Of a stretch of 12,986 nucleotides of DNA, positions 1-6,603 are shown in pieces. A program made the translations under genes and the position numbers. Within the stretch, counting starts at the first letter, position 1. Each line of letters opens with the position of its first letter. The stretch is from an uncultured Collinsella sp. (GTDB lineage: Bacteria; Actinomycetota; Coriobacteriia; Coriobacteriales; Coriobacteriaceae): positions 1 to 12,986 of the forward strand of contig CALJDJ010000025.1 in the NCBI GenBank assembly GCA_938023705.1, read 5' to 3'. The notes beneath the pieces were generated by a model. It saw nothing but the letters and a program-made list of their open reading frames with translations, was not told the origin of the DNA and did no database searches.

Positions 1-24
1 TGGTGCCCGCGCAGCGTCGGCCGG

Positions 25-48
25 TCCGCCGTTCGGCAGAACGGCGGA
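25..48 (-). terminator. Hairpin just downstream of livF
   Basis: A perfect 10-bp stem (25-34 with 39-48) with the 4-base loop GGCA lies 5 bases past the livF stop codon. It could end the liv transcript or protect its 3' end. There is no clear T-run after it on the minus strand, so it is not a canonical intrinsic terminator. The rest of 1-53 shows nothing else recognisable. Confidence 0.45.
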
Positions 49-53
49 ACCTC

Positions 54-767
54 CTAGCCACCGAGATAGGCCTTGCGGACGTTATCGTCGTGCAGGAGCT
101 CTTGGCCGGTGCCGGTCATGGTGATCTTGCCGGTCTCGAGCACGTAGCCGCGTGTGGCGATCGAGAGCGCCATCTGCGCGTTCTGCTCGACCAGAAGCAC
201 CGTGGTGCCGGCCTTGTGCAGGTCCTCGACAATCTGGAAGATCTGCTCAATCAGAATCGGCGCCAGACCCATGGAAGGTTCGTCGAGCATAAGCAGTTTG
301 GGGTTACTCATAAGGGCGCGGCCCATAACGAGCATCTGCTGCTCGCCACCCGAAAGGGTGCCGGCGACCTGGCGACGGCGCTCCTTCAGGCGCGGGAACT
401 GCTCGTAGACGCGCTCAAGGCCCGGAGCAACCGTGGACTTGGGCTGCGTGTAGGCGCCCATCTCCAGGTTCTCCTCGACCGTCATCTGCAAAAAGGCGCG
501 ACGGCCCTCGGGCACCTGGGCCAGGCCCTTACCAACCAGCTTATCGGCGGGCGTATGAGTAATGTCCTCGCCCATAAACTTGATGGAGCCGGTCTTGGAG
601 CGCAGCAGGCCCGAGACGGTCTTGAGCGTTGTGGACTTGCCGGCACCGTTCGCACCGATCAGAGCCACGATCTCGCCCTCGTTGACGTTAAAGGAGATGT
701 CCTTGATGGCGTGGATGGCACCGTACCAGACGTTGATGTTGTAGACGGAAAGCATCGGCTCTGCCAT
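54..767 (-). CDS. livF: Branched-chain amino acid ABC transporter, ATP-binding protein LivF
   Basis: A 237-aa cytoplasmic ATPase that pairs with LivG to power uptake of leucine, isoleucine and valine through LivHM. Visible motifs are Walker A (GANGAGKST, residues 38-46), the Q-loop Gln84, the ABC signature LSGGEQ (138-143) and Walker B LLMLDEP (158-164). The switch position reads VEQN (193-196) rather than a histidine, which I recall as normal for LivF. Its length matches the E. coli protein (about 237 aa). The ATG follows the livG TAA directly, and its Shine-Dalgarno (AAGGGGGAG) lies inside the end of livG, so translation is probably coupled. It is the last gene of the liv cluster. The assignment to the LivF family is firm; the exact substrate (branched-chain amino acids versus another HAAT substrate) is inferred from the cluster. 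Confidence 0.95.
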   Translation of the reverse strand: MAEPMLSVYNINVWYGAIHAIKDISFNVNEGEIVALIGANGAGKSTTLKTVSGLLRSKTGSIKFMGEDITHTPADKLVGKGLAQVPEGRRAFLQMTVEENLEMGAYTQPKSTVAPGLERVYEQFPRLKERRRQVAGTLSGGEQQMLVMGRALMSNPKLLMLDEPSMGLAPILIEQIFQIVEDLHKAGTTVLLVEQNAQMALSIATRGYVLETGKITMTGTGQELLHDDNVRKAYLGG

Positions 768-1628
768 TTAGTTCTCCCCCTTATCCTGCTTGCCCAGATA
801 CGCCTCGATAACGGCGTCGTTGTTCTGGATTTCCTCGGCCGTGCCCTTGGCGATGACCTTACCAAAGTTGAGCACGCAGATGCCCTCACAGATGTTCATA
901 ACGAGCGACATGTCGTGCTCGATAAGCATGATGGCGATGCCGAAGGTGTCACGAATCTTGACGATGTTCTCCATGAGCTCGGCGGTCTCGGACGGGTTCA
1001 TGCCGGCGGCAGGCTCGTCGAGCAGCAGCAGCTTGGGGTTGGTGGCAAGCGCACGGACGATCTCCAGACGACGCTGAGCGCCGTAAGGCAGCGAGCCGGC
1101 CTGCTCATTTGCCAGATGCTCCATATCAAAGATGGACAGCAGCTCCATGGCGCGCTCGTGGGCGGCCTTCTCGTGCTTCCAATACGTCGGCAGGCGCAGC
1201 ACGCCCTCAAAGCCGGAGTAACGCTCCTGGTTATGCAGGCCGACCTTAACGTTATCCTCCACCGTCATGGTGTTAAACAGGCGGATGTTTTGGAAGGTGC
1301 GGGCAATACCCATGCGGTTGACCTGGTAGACCGACTTGCCCGAGGTGTCCTCACCGTCGAGCAGGATGGTGCCGTGCGTGGGCTGGTACACCTTGGTGAG
1401 CAGGTTGAAGACCGTGGTCTTACCGGCACCGTTGGGACCGATCAGACCGGCGATCTCGGTCTTACCGATGGTCAGGCTAAAGTCGTCGACTGCCTTAAGG
1501 CCGCCAAATTCAATGCCCAAGTGGATGCACTCGAGCGCCGGGCGCTGGCCCAGGTCGCGGTCGGGAACGATGGCGCCAGAAGGATACGGGACCATCTTGC
1601 CCTTGTTGAACTCAAACTTACTGGGCAT
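768..1628 (-). CDS. livG: Branched-chain amino acid ABC transporter, ATP-binding protein LivG
   Basis: A 286-aa cytoplasmic ATPase, partner of LivF. Motifs seen are Walker A GPNGAGKT (64-71), Q-loop Gln113 (TFQNIRLF), signature LPYGAQ (180-185, LSYGxQ-type), Walker B LLLLDEP (200-206) and the switch His238 (IEHD). I chose the ATG at 1628, nine codons inside the longest frame, because AGGAGG sits 8-9 bases upstream; the upstream ATG at 1655 would overlap livM by 38 bp. With this start it overlaps the end of livM by 11 bp. The ABC fold begins only around residue 31. The first 30 residues (rich in Pro, Lys and Gly) are an extension absent from the 255-aa E. coli LivG as I remember it, and their role is unknown. 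Confidence 0.94.
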   Translation of the reverse strand: MPSKFEFNKGKMVPYPSGAIVPDRDLGQRPALECIHLGIEFGGLKAVDDFSLTIGKTEIAGLIGPNGAGKTTVFNLLTKVYQPTHGTILLDGEDTSGKSVYQVNRMGIARTFQNIRLFNTMTVEDNVKVGLHNQERYSGFEGVLRLPTYWKHEKAAHERAMELLSIFDMEHLANEQAGSLPYGAQRRLEIVRALATNPKLLLLDEPAAGMNPSETAELMENIVKIRDTFGIAIMLIEHDMSLVMNICEGICVLNFGKVIAKGTAEEIQNNDAVIEAYLGKQDKGEN

Positions 1629-2697
1629 CGGCTGCCACCTCCTTCTTGGAAGCAAAGCGGTCCTTAATGCGTGCGAAGAACGACTTGAGCTGCGGGTTGT
1701 TGGTAAAGATCATGACCAGAATCAGCACGATGGCGTAGATGAGCATGCGGTAGTCCGAGAACTGACGGAGCAGCTCGGGAAGCACCGTGAGCAACGCCGC
1801 CGCGATGACGGAGCCGCGCATATTGCCCAGACCGCCCAGGACCACGAACACCAGGATGAGGATGGACGTGTTGAAGTCGAACTTGGTGGCGGAAAGCTGC
1901 GAGAAGTTACCGCCGAAGAGGGCTCCGGCAGCGCCGGCGAGAGCGGCGGAAACCACGAAGGCGATCATGCGGTACTCGGTGACGGAGATGCCCACGGACT
2001 CGGCAGCGATCTTGTTGTCGCGCACGGCCATAATGGCACGGCCGGTACGGCTGCGAACCAGGTTGAGCACGATCACGAGTGCGACCATGACCAGGATGGC
2101 ACCGGCGAGGAAGGTCGAGTACGTCGACACGCCCGATGCGCCCTGCGCGCCCTTGATGATGGCGGTGCCGTCCTCGAGCAGGTGCAGGTCGTCGATCGTG
2201 GAGTTACCTGTGATGTTAAAGATCACATGCAGGCCGCGGGAGTCGACGCCCACGATAAGGCAGGTGACGATCTCTTTGATGATCTCGCCAAAGGCCAGCG
2301 TCACGATAGCCAGGTAATCGCCGCTCAGGCGAAGGACCGGGATGCCGATCAAGAAGCCCAGGATGGCGGCAGCGATGGCACCGACCACGATGCTGATGAT
2401 AAGGCGCACCGGATCGGAGGGAACGGCGCTCTCCAGCGCGACCGCGGTGACGATGCCCGTATAGGCGCCGACGCTCATAAAGCCCGCGTGGCCCAGCGAC
2501 AAGTCGCCCGCGATGCCGACGACGAGGTTAAGGGAGATGGCCATGACGATATAGGCCGTGATGGGAACCAGCTGACCGGCGATCATGCGCGGAATCATAT
2601 GGTTGGACTGCATAAAGAACACGATGGCGAACGCCACAAGGCACATGGCGTACGTAACAAAGTCGTGACGCGTCTGCTTGTCTTTAAGAAACTTCAT
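1618..2697 (-). CDS. livM: Branched-chain amino acid ABC transporter, permease LivM
   Basis: A 359-aa integral membrane permease of the BPD_transp_2 family, forming the translocation pore with LivH. Many hydrophobic helices are visible from about residue 15 to residue 335. The family-typical stretches are present: SLNLVVGIAGDLSLGHAGFM near residue 60, RLSGDYLAIVTLAFGEI near 125, and VVLGGLGNMRGSVIAA near 290. The C-terminus is short, basic and cytoplasmic. Two starts are possible. The ATG at 2697 has an AGGTGA Shine-Dalgarno 5 bases away, overlapping the livH stop, and I prefer it. A GTG at 2706 would add three residues and start right after the livH TAG with GAAGG upstream. Either way livH and livM are tightly coupled. 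Confidence 0.93.
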   Translation of the reverse strand: MKFLKDKQTRHDFVTYAMCLVAFAIVFFMQSNHMIPRMIAGQLVPITAYIVMAISLNLVVGIAGDLSLGHAGFMSVGAYTGIVTAVALESAVPSDPVRLIISIVVGAIAAAILGFLIGIPVLRLSGDYLAIVTLAFGEIIKEIVTCLIVGVDSRGLHVIFNITGNSTIDDLHLLEDGTAIIKGAQGASGVSTYSTFLAGAILVMVALVIVLNLVRSRTGRAIMAVRDNKIAAESVGISVTEYRMIAFVVSAALAGAAGALFGGNFSQLSATKFDFNTSILILVFVVLGGLGNMRGSVIAAALLTVLPELLRQFSDYRMLIYAIVLILVMIFTNNPQLKSFFARIKDRFASKKEVAADAQ

Positions 2698-2706
2698 AAC
2701 GCTCAC

Positions 2707-3588
2707 CTACACCTTCTCGGGGACGTACTTGCCCAAGAGGCCGGCAGGCTTGACGAGCAGGACGATGATCAAAACACCAAAGACGATGGAGTTGGCAAGG
2801 CTCGTGGAAATGTAAGCCTGTGCCATCGCCTCGATGATGCCGATGAGAATGCCACCGACAAAGGCACCGGGGATGGAGCCGATACCGCCGAAGACGGCGG
2901 CGTCGAAGGCCTTGATGCCAGGCATGGCGCCCGTGGTGGGTTGCAGGACCGGCGAGTAGGAGCACAGGAGCACACCGGCGATGGCGGCAAGGGCGGAGCC
3001 GATGGCAAACGTCATCGAGATGGTACGGTTGACGTTGATGCCCATGAGCTGAGCGGCTGCCTTGTCCTCGGACACGGCGCGCATGGCCTTGCCCATCTTG
3101 GTCTTACCTGTAAAGAACATCAGACCGGCCATGATAACCAGGCAGGCGACGATGGTGACGAGCGAAACGGCGCTTACATTGAACTTGGCCAAGAACTCCG
3201 GCACCTGGAAGGTGACGAGCGAAGTGAAGTTCTTGGGCGTGGCGCCCCACAGAAGCTGCGCGGCGTTCTGCAGGAAGTAAGACACGCCGATGGCCGTGAT
3301 CAGAACGGCCAGCGGGCCCGCCTGACGCAGCGGCTTGTATGCCAGACCCTCGATGAGAACACCGAGAACGGTGCAGACCACACAAGAGAGAATTACAGAT
3401 GCCCAGCCCGGGAGGCCGAGATACGACGTGGCACAGAACGAGACATAGGCACCGACCATGATAACGTCGCCGTGAGCGAAGTTCAGCATCTTGGCGATAC
3501 CGTAGACCATGGTGTAGCCCAACGCGATGATGGCGTAGACGCTGCCCATGGACAGGCCGTTGACCAGGTATTGGATAAAGACCGTCAT
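2707..3588 (-). CDS. livH: Branched-chain amino acid ABC transporter, permease LivH
   Basis: A 293-aa integral membrane permease (BPD_transp_2) and partner of LivM. Diagnostic LivH stretches are visible: LVNGLSMGSVYAIIALGYTM at the N-terminus, then MLNFAHGDVIMVGAY, and near the C-terminus FGGIGSIPGAFVGGILIGI followed by VLLVKPAGLLG. The open frame extends 38 codons upstream to 3702, but that part is not membrane-like, overlaps hairpins in the livJ1-livH gap and lacks a ribosome site. The ATG at 3588 (MTVFIQYL) has AAAGGGGG about 9 bases upstream. Another ATG four codons nearer that site would leave almost no spacing. The final length is close to the 308-aa E. coli LivH. Confidence 0.94.
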   Translation of the reverse strand: MTVFIQYLVNGLSMGSVYAIIALGYTMVYGIAKMLNFAHGDVIMVGAYVSFCATSYLGLPGWASVILSCVVCTVLGVLIEGLAYKPLRQAGPLAVLITAIGVSYFLQNAAQLLWGATPKNFTSLVTFQVPEFLAKFNVSAVSLVTIVACLVIMAGLMFFTGKTKMGKAMRAVSEDKAAAQLMGINVNRTISMTFAIGSALAAIAGVLLCSYSPVLQPTTGAMPGIKAFDAAVFGGIGSIPGAFVGGILIGIIEAMAQAYISTSLANSIVFGVLIIVLLVKPAGLLGKYVPEKV

Positions 3589-3634
3589 GTTCCACATCCC
3601 CCTTTCGAATAGGTTTCCAGTTAATGTATGAAAC

Positions 3635-3654
3635 AGGGACGTTACACTGTCCCT
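3635..3654 (-). other. Small hairpin upstream of livH
   Basis: A 6-bp perfect stem (AGGGAC 3635-3640 with GTCCCT 3649-3654) with an 8-base loop, about 47 bases before the livH start. There is no T-run of note. Together with the larger hairpin at 3666-3694 it forms the structured livJ1-livH spacer. The function is inferred, probably mRNA processing, stability or attenuation. Confidence 0.35.
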
Positions 3655-3665
3655 AGATACCAAGC

Positions 3666-3694
3666 AAGCAGGGAAGGCCAAACCTCCCCTGCTT
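3666..3694 (-). terminator. Intra-operon hairpin between livJ1 and livH (possible attenuating terminator)
   Basis: A 12-bp stem with one mismatch (3666-3677 with 3683-3694) and a 5-base loop lies about 32 bases past the livJ1 stop codon. No clear U-tract follows on the minus strand, so it should be leaky or act as a 3' stabiliser. Such hairpins are common after binding-protein genes of ABC operons and give more binding protein than permease. That role here is inference. Confidence 0.45.
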
Positions 3695-3726
3695 GGGATC
3701 AAAACCGCTCTATGTAAGGCGGCTTA

Positions 3727-4914
3727 TTAGGCCTGTACGTACTTGCCGTCGGTGATGACGTACGCCGTGGGCTCCTTCTGGACCTGGCCCTTATCGTTCC
3801 AGGTGAGCTTGCCGGTCAGACCGTCAACGGTAATCTTGAGCATAGCCTTAGGCAGCTTCTCGGCGACCTCGGTCGGGTCGGCGTCGACACCAAGACCGGC
3901 CTCCTCGAGGGCCTCGGCCACCGCGTGCACGCCGTCGTAAGCGTCGGCGGCAAACTGGTCCGGAGTCTCGCCATACTTATCCTTGTAAGCGTTGACGAAG
4001 TCGGCGTTCTTCTCGTCGTCGGCGGAGAACGGGGTCATGAGCAGCAGACCCTCGGCAAGAGAGGTGTCGAAGCCCTCAACGCCCAGGATGCCGTCCATGC
4101 CGTCGCAACCCATCATCTTGACGTCGTAGCCCATGTCCTTGGCGTTCTTGAGCAGGACGGACGCTGGCGTGTAGTAGATCGGCGCAAAGATCATGGTGGC
4201 GCCGGCCTGCTTGGCCTTGGTCAGCTGGTTGGTAAAGCTCGTGGCGGAGTCGTCCTTAAAGGTCTCCTCGTCGACAACCTCGAGCTTGGACTCAGCGGCC
4301 TGGGCCTTAAAGGCATCCGCGACACCCGAAGAATAAGCGTCGCCGGAGTTATAGAACAGCACGAACTTCTCGTCCGCATACTTCTGCGCCAGGAACTTGG
4401 CAGCGTTGACGCCCTGGTTGGGATCGGTAAAGCAAACCTGGAAGACGCAATCCTTGCCCTTGGTGACGTCCTCGGAGGACGCGGACGGAGTGATCATGAA
4501 CGTCTCGGGGTCGTTACCGCACTCGGCGGCAACGGCAACCGACGCGCCCGTGGTGGTCGGGCCGACGAGGGCCTGCATGCCCCAGTCGAGCAGGGTGTTA
4601 AAGGCGTTGACGGCCTTCTCGCCGTCGGCCTGGTCATCCTCGGCCTTGCTGGCAAGCGGCAGCTCCTTGGTCGAGAAATCCTTGCAGCCAAGCTCGACAC
4701 CCTGGGTAACGGACTTGCCGTAGGACGCGTTGGCGCCGGTCAGCGGTCCGATGGTGCCGATCTTAAACGAAGCGTCGCCCGAAGCGGAACCGCTGTCGCC
4801 GCCGTTGGAGGAGCAGCCAGCTAGAATGGACATCGCCCCCAGACCTGCTGCGCTCGCGATAACGCTCCTGCGATTCATAACAGGGTTCAATGACTTACCG
4901 GTGAGGCTCGACAT
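3727..4914 (-). CDS. livJ: Branched-chain amino acid ABC transporter, substrate-binding lipoprotein (paralog 1)
   Basis: A 395-aa Leu/Ile/Val-binding protein of the Peripla_BP_6 (LivJ/LivK) type. The N-terminus has Arg15-Arg16, a hydrophobic stretch and the lipobox LAGC with Cys34, followed by a Gly/Ser linker. It should therefore be a membrane-anchored lipoprotein facing outward. The mature domain starts around residue 48 with SFKIGTIGPLTG. The ligand-site segment TPSASS is at 142-147, followed by FQVCFTDP, FYNSGDAYSSGVAD and FKDDSATSFTNQL. The start at 4914 is supported by AGAGGAG 6 bases upstream; the internal ATG at 4878 has no ribosome site. Its neighbour at 5186-6352 is a close paralog. 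It sits directly before livHMGF, so it is the likely principal receptor of this transporter. Confidence 0.93.
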   Translation of the reverse strand: MSSLTGKSLNPVMNRRSVIASAAGLGAMSILAGCSSNGGDSGSASGDASFKIGTIGPLTGANASYGKSVTQGVELGCKDFSTKELPLASKAEDDQADGEKAVNAFNTLLDWGMQALVGPTTTGASVAVAAECGNDPETFMITPSASSEDVTKGKDCVFQVCFTDPNQGVNAAKFLAQKYADEKFVLFYNSGDAYSSGVADAFKAQAAESKLEVVDEETFKDDSATSFTNQLTKAKQAGATMIFAPIYYTPASVLLKNAKDMGYDVKMMGCDGMDGILGVEGFDTSLAEGLLLMTPFSADDEKNADFVNAYKDKYGETPDQFAADAYDGVHAVAEALEEAGLGVDADPTEVAEKLPKAMLKITVDGLTGKLTWNDKGQVQKEPTAYVITDGKYVQA

Positions 4915-5170
4915 GCGGCTCTCCTCTCAAATCTCGTCGGGTTTCGGTTACCCAACAGGCCATCCTTCGCCGTGTTCGGCGTTCGCAAAATAGTAGACGC
5001 TTTAGTTGAGAAAAGTGGCGATTATTTCAGCTATTCTTTTGTTTTGTCCGTTTATCCATAATTATGCGTATTTCTATTGGTTTATGCAGTTTAGCCACTT
5101 TATTGTGTGAAAGTAATGTTTCCATTCTGTTACAAGCTTCCCTGTCCTGATTAAAACAGCCTCACCGGTA
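4896..5170. repeat. 13-bp inverted repeat bracketing the livJ2-livJ1 gap
   Basis: TACCGGTGAGGCT at 4896-4908 is repeated in perfect inverse complement at 5158-5170. One arm is just inside the livJ1 coding start and the other just past the livJ2 stop, enclosing the AT-rich spacer. It may be chance, a remnant of the duplication, or the ends of a small mobile element. I see no target-site duplication. Confidence 0.35.
4982..5157 (-). promoter_or_regulatory. AT-rich promoter region for livJ1-HMGF
   Basis: The 271-bp gap between the two binding-protein genes (4915-5185) has no gene. Its core, 4985-5155, is strikingly AT-rich against the GC-rich coding DNA. The best promoter match on the minus strand is CGGACA (5045-5050), an 18-base spacer, then AATAAT (5021-5026, five of six to consensus). 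That would give a leader of roughly 100 bases. A second candidate -10, CATAAT, is at 5061-5066 with a poor -35. A small 5-bp hairpin (4968-4981) lies in the leader. I see no clear terminator after livJ2, so read-through from livJ2 is possible too. Confidence 0.4.
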
Positions 5171-5185
5171 GCGCTTTATACGCAC

Positions 5186-6352
5186 TTAGGCGGCGATGTA
5201 CTTGCCGTCCTGGATCACATAGGCTGTAGCGGGCTTCTCGACTTGGCCCTCGTCGTTCCACGTGAGCTCGCCCGTCAGGCCCTCGATCTTGATCTTGCGC
5301 ATGGCCTTGGCAAGATCGCCGGCAATGTCGGCGCCGTCGGCCGTAATATCGATGTCTGCCTTATCGATAGCCTCGACAATCGCATGGACGCAGTCATAGG
5401 CATCGGCGGCAAACTGGTTGGGCGTCTCGTCGTAGGCGTCCTTATATGCCTTGACGAAGTCGGCGTTCTTCTCATCGTCGGCAGAGAACGGGGTCATGAG
5501 CAGCACGCCCTCGGCAAGGGAGGTGTCGAAGCCCTCAACGGAGAGCAGGCCGTCCATGCCGTCGGTACCCATGAGGGTCATGTCGTATCCCATGTCCTTG
5601 GCGTTCTTGAGCAAAACGGACGCCGGCGTGTAGTAGATCGGCGCAAAGATGAGCGTGGCGCCGGCCTCCTTGGCCTTGGTGAGCTGGTTGGTAAAGCTCG
5701 TGGAGGAGTCGTCCTTAAAGGTCTCGGTATCGACGATATCAAGTTTGGACTCCTTGGCCTGCTCGGCAAAGGCATCGGCAACACCCGAGCTGTACGTATC
5801 GCCGGAGTTGTAGAACAGGGCGATCTTGGCGTCTGCATACTTCTCGGCCAAAAACTTGGCAGCACTCGCGCCCATGGTGGGGTCGGTAAAGCAAACCTGG
5901 AAAACCGTGGTCTTGTCCTTGGTGACGTCGAGGGACGAAGCAGAGGGCGTGACCATGAGCATATCGTCGGCGATCTCGCCCGAGACAGCGACGGCAGCAC
6001 CGGTGGTGACGGGGCCGACGAGCGCCTGCATGCCCCAGTCGCACAACGTATTGAAGGCGTTGATGGCCTTCTCGCCGTCGGCGACATCGTCCTCGGACTT
6101 AAGCGAGAGTTTGAGGTCCTTGGTCGAGAAATCCTTGGCGGCAAGCTTGGCACCCTTCTCGGCCGAAACGCCATAGGTTGCCGCGGCGCCGGTCAGAGGG
6201 CCGATGACACCGATCTTGAAGGTCTTGCCGTCATCGGCGGAGCCGCCGTCCGAGCCACCCGACGAACAACCAGCGAGTGCCGCGGTGCTGCCGAGCGCCG
6301 CGGCGCCGGCGAGAAAGTTCCTTCGGCTGAGCGTGCTGTTGATGTTGAACAT
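5186..6352 (-). CDS. livJ: Branched-chain amino acid ABC transporter, substrate-binding lipoprotein (paralog 2)
   Basis: A 388-aa Peripla_BP_6 protein, clearly paralogous to the protein at 3727-4914: long stretches such as FAPIYYTPASVLLKNAKDMG are identical. The signal region carries a good twin-arginine motif (SRRNFL, residues 9-14) and the lipobox LAGC with Cys29, so it is a probable Tat-exported lipoprotein. The mature domain begins near residue 45 (TFKIGVIGPLTG). The ATG at 6352 has AGGGGG about 5 bases upstream. Differences from paralog 1 concentrate in the first 150 residues of the mature domain, the signal peptide, and a divergent acidic segment before the C-terminal TAYVIQDGKY. It may widen the ligand range of the shared LivHMGF machinery, or be expressed separately. 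No permease or ATPase of its own is nearby. Confidence 0.92.
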   Translation of the reverse strand: MFNINSTLSRRNFLAGAAALGSTAALAGCSSGGSDGGSADDGKTFKIGVIGPLTGAAATYGVSAEKGAKLAAKDFSTKDLKLSLKSEDDVADGEKAINAFNTLCDWGMQALVGPVTTGAAVAVSGEIADDMLMVTPSASSLDVTKDKTTVFQVCFTDPTMGASAAKFLAEKYADAKIALFYNSGDTYSSGVADAFAEQAKESKLDIVDTETFKDDSSTSFTNQLTKAKEAGATLIFAPIYYTPASVLLKNAKDMGYDMTLMGTDGMDGLLSVEGFDTSLAEGVLLMTPFSADDEKNADFVKAYKDAYDETPNQFAADAYDCVHAIVEAIDKADIDITADGADIAGDLAKAMRKIKIEGLTGELTWNDEGQVEKPATAYVIQDGKYIAA

Positions 6353-6603
6353 GGTGTCCCCCTTTTTCGCTGGCCGCAGTGCGGTCGTCTTGCGGTACGG
6401 GGCAAACCTTATGGCGCAAACGTTGACAGTTTGTTACGGAGTTCCGTTTGTAGCGAGCATGTTTCCAATGTTTCCGCAGCGTTTCGGGGGTGCCGTTTTG
6501 TGCGACTCCTGTTGCCTGGCGAGCACGCGCCCTCGGTTCACGCTAGAATGCACTCAACCTTTAAGCGGTTAATCCATCCATAAGATGCACGAAGGAGCTA
6601 TCT
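6353..6603. promoter_or_regulatory. Divergent control region between livJ2 and hom
   Basis: A 251-bp gap with no gene, from which livJ2 (minus) and hom (plus) are read outward. On the plus strand a -10-like TAGAAT lies at 6544-6549, leaving a leader of about 50 bases before hom, but no convincing -35 is spaced from it. TTGACA occurs at 6423-6428 on plus without a good partner. A short palindrome (ACGGA-GT-TCCGT, 6436-6447) is a possible operator. The hom ribosome site AAGGAG is 6 bases before its ATG. I see no T-box or riboswitch hallmarks. Confidence 0.35.

Noticed and set aside
3..3612. Very long plus-strand open frames (3-1667 and 1336-3612) opposite the liv genes
   Set aside because: They are antisense shadows caused by GC-rich third positions. 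Their proteins are low-complexity (His/Asp/Gly/Arg-rich) with no family motifs, while the minus strand encodes complete LivF, LivG, LivM and LivH with ribosome sites.
4915..5185. Small gene or riboswitch in the AT-rich livJ2-livJ1 gap
   Set aside because: I found no open frame with a ribosome site and no known riboswitch or T-box core. Promoter-like elements explain the composition better.
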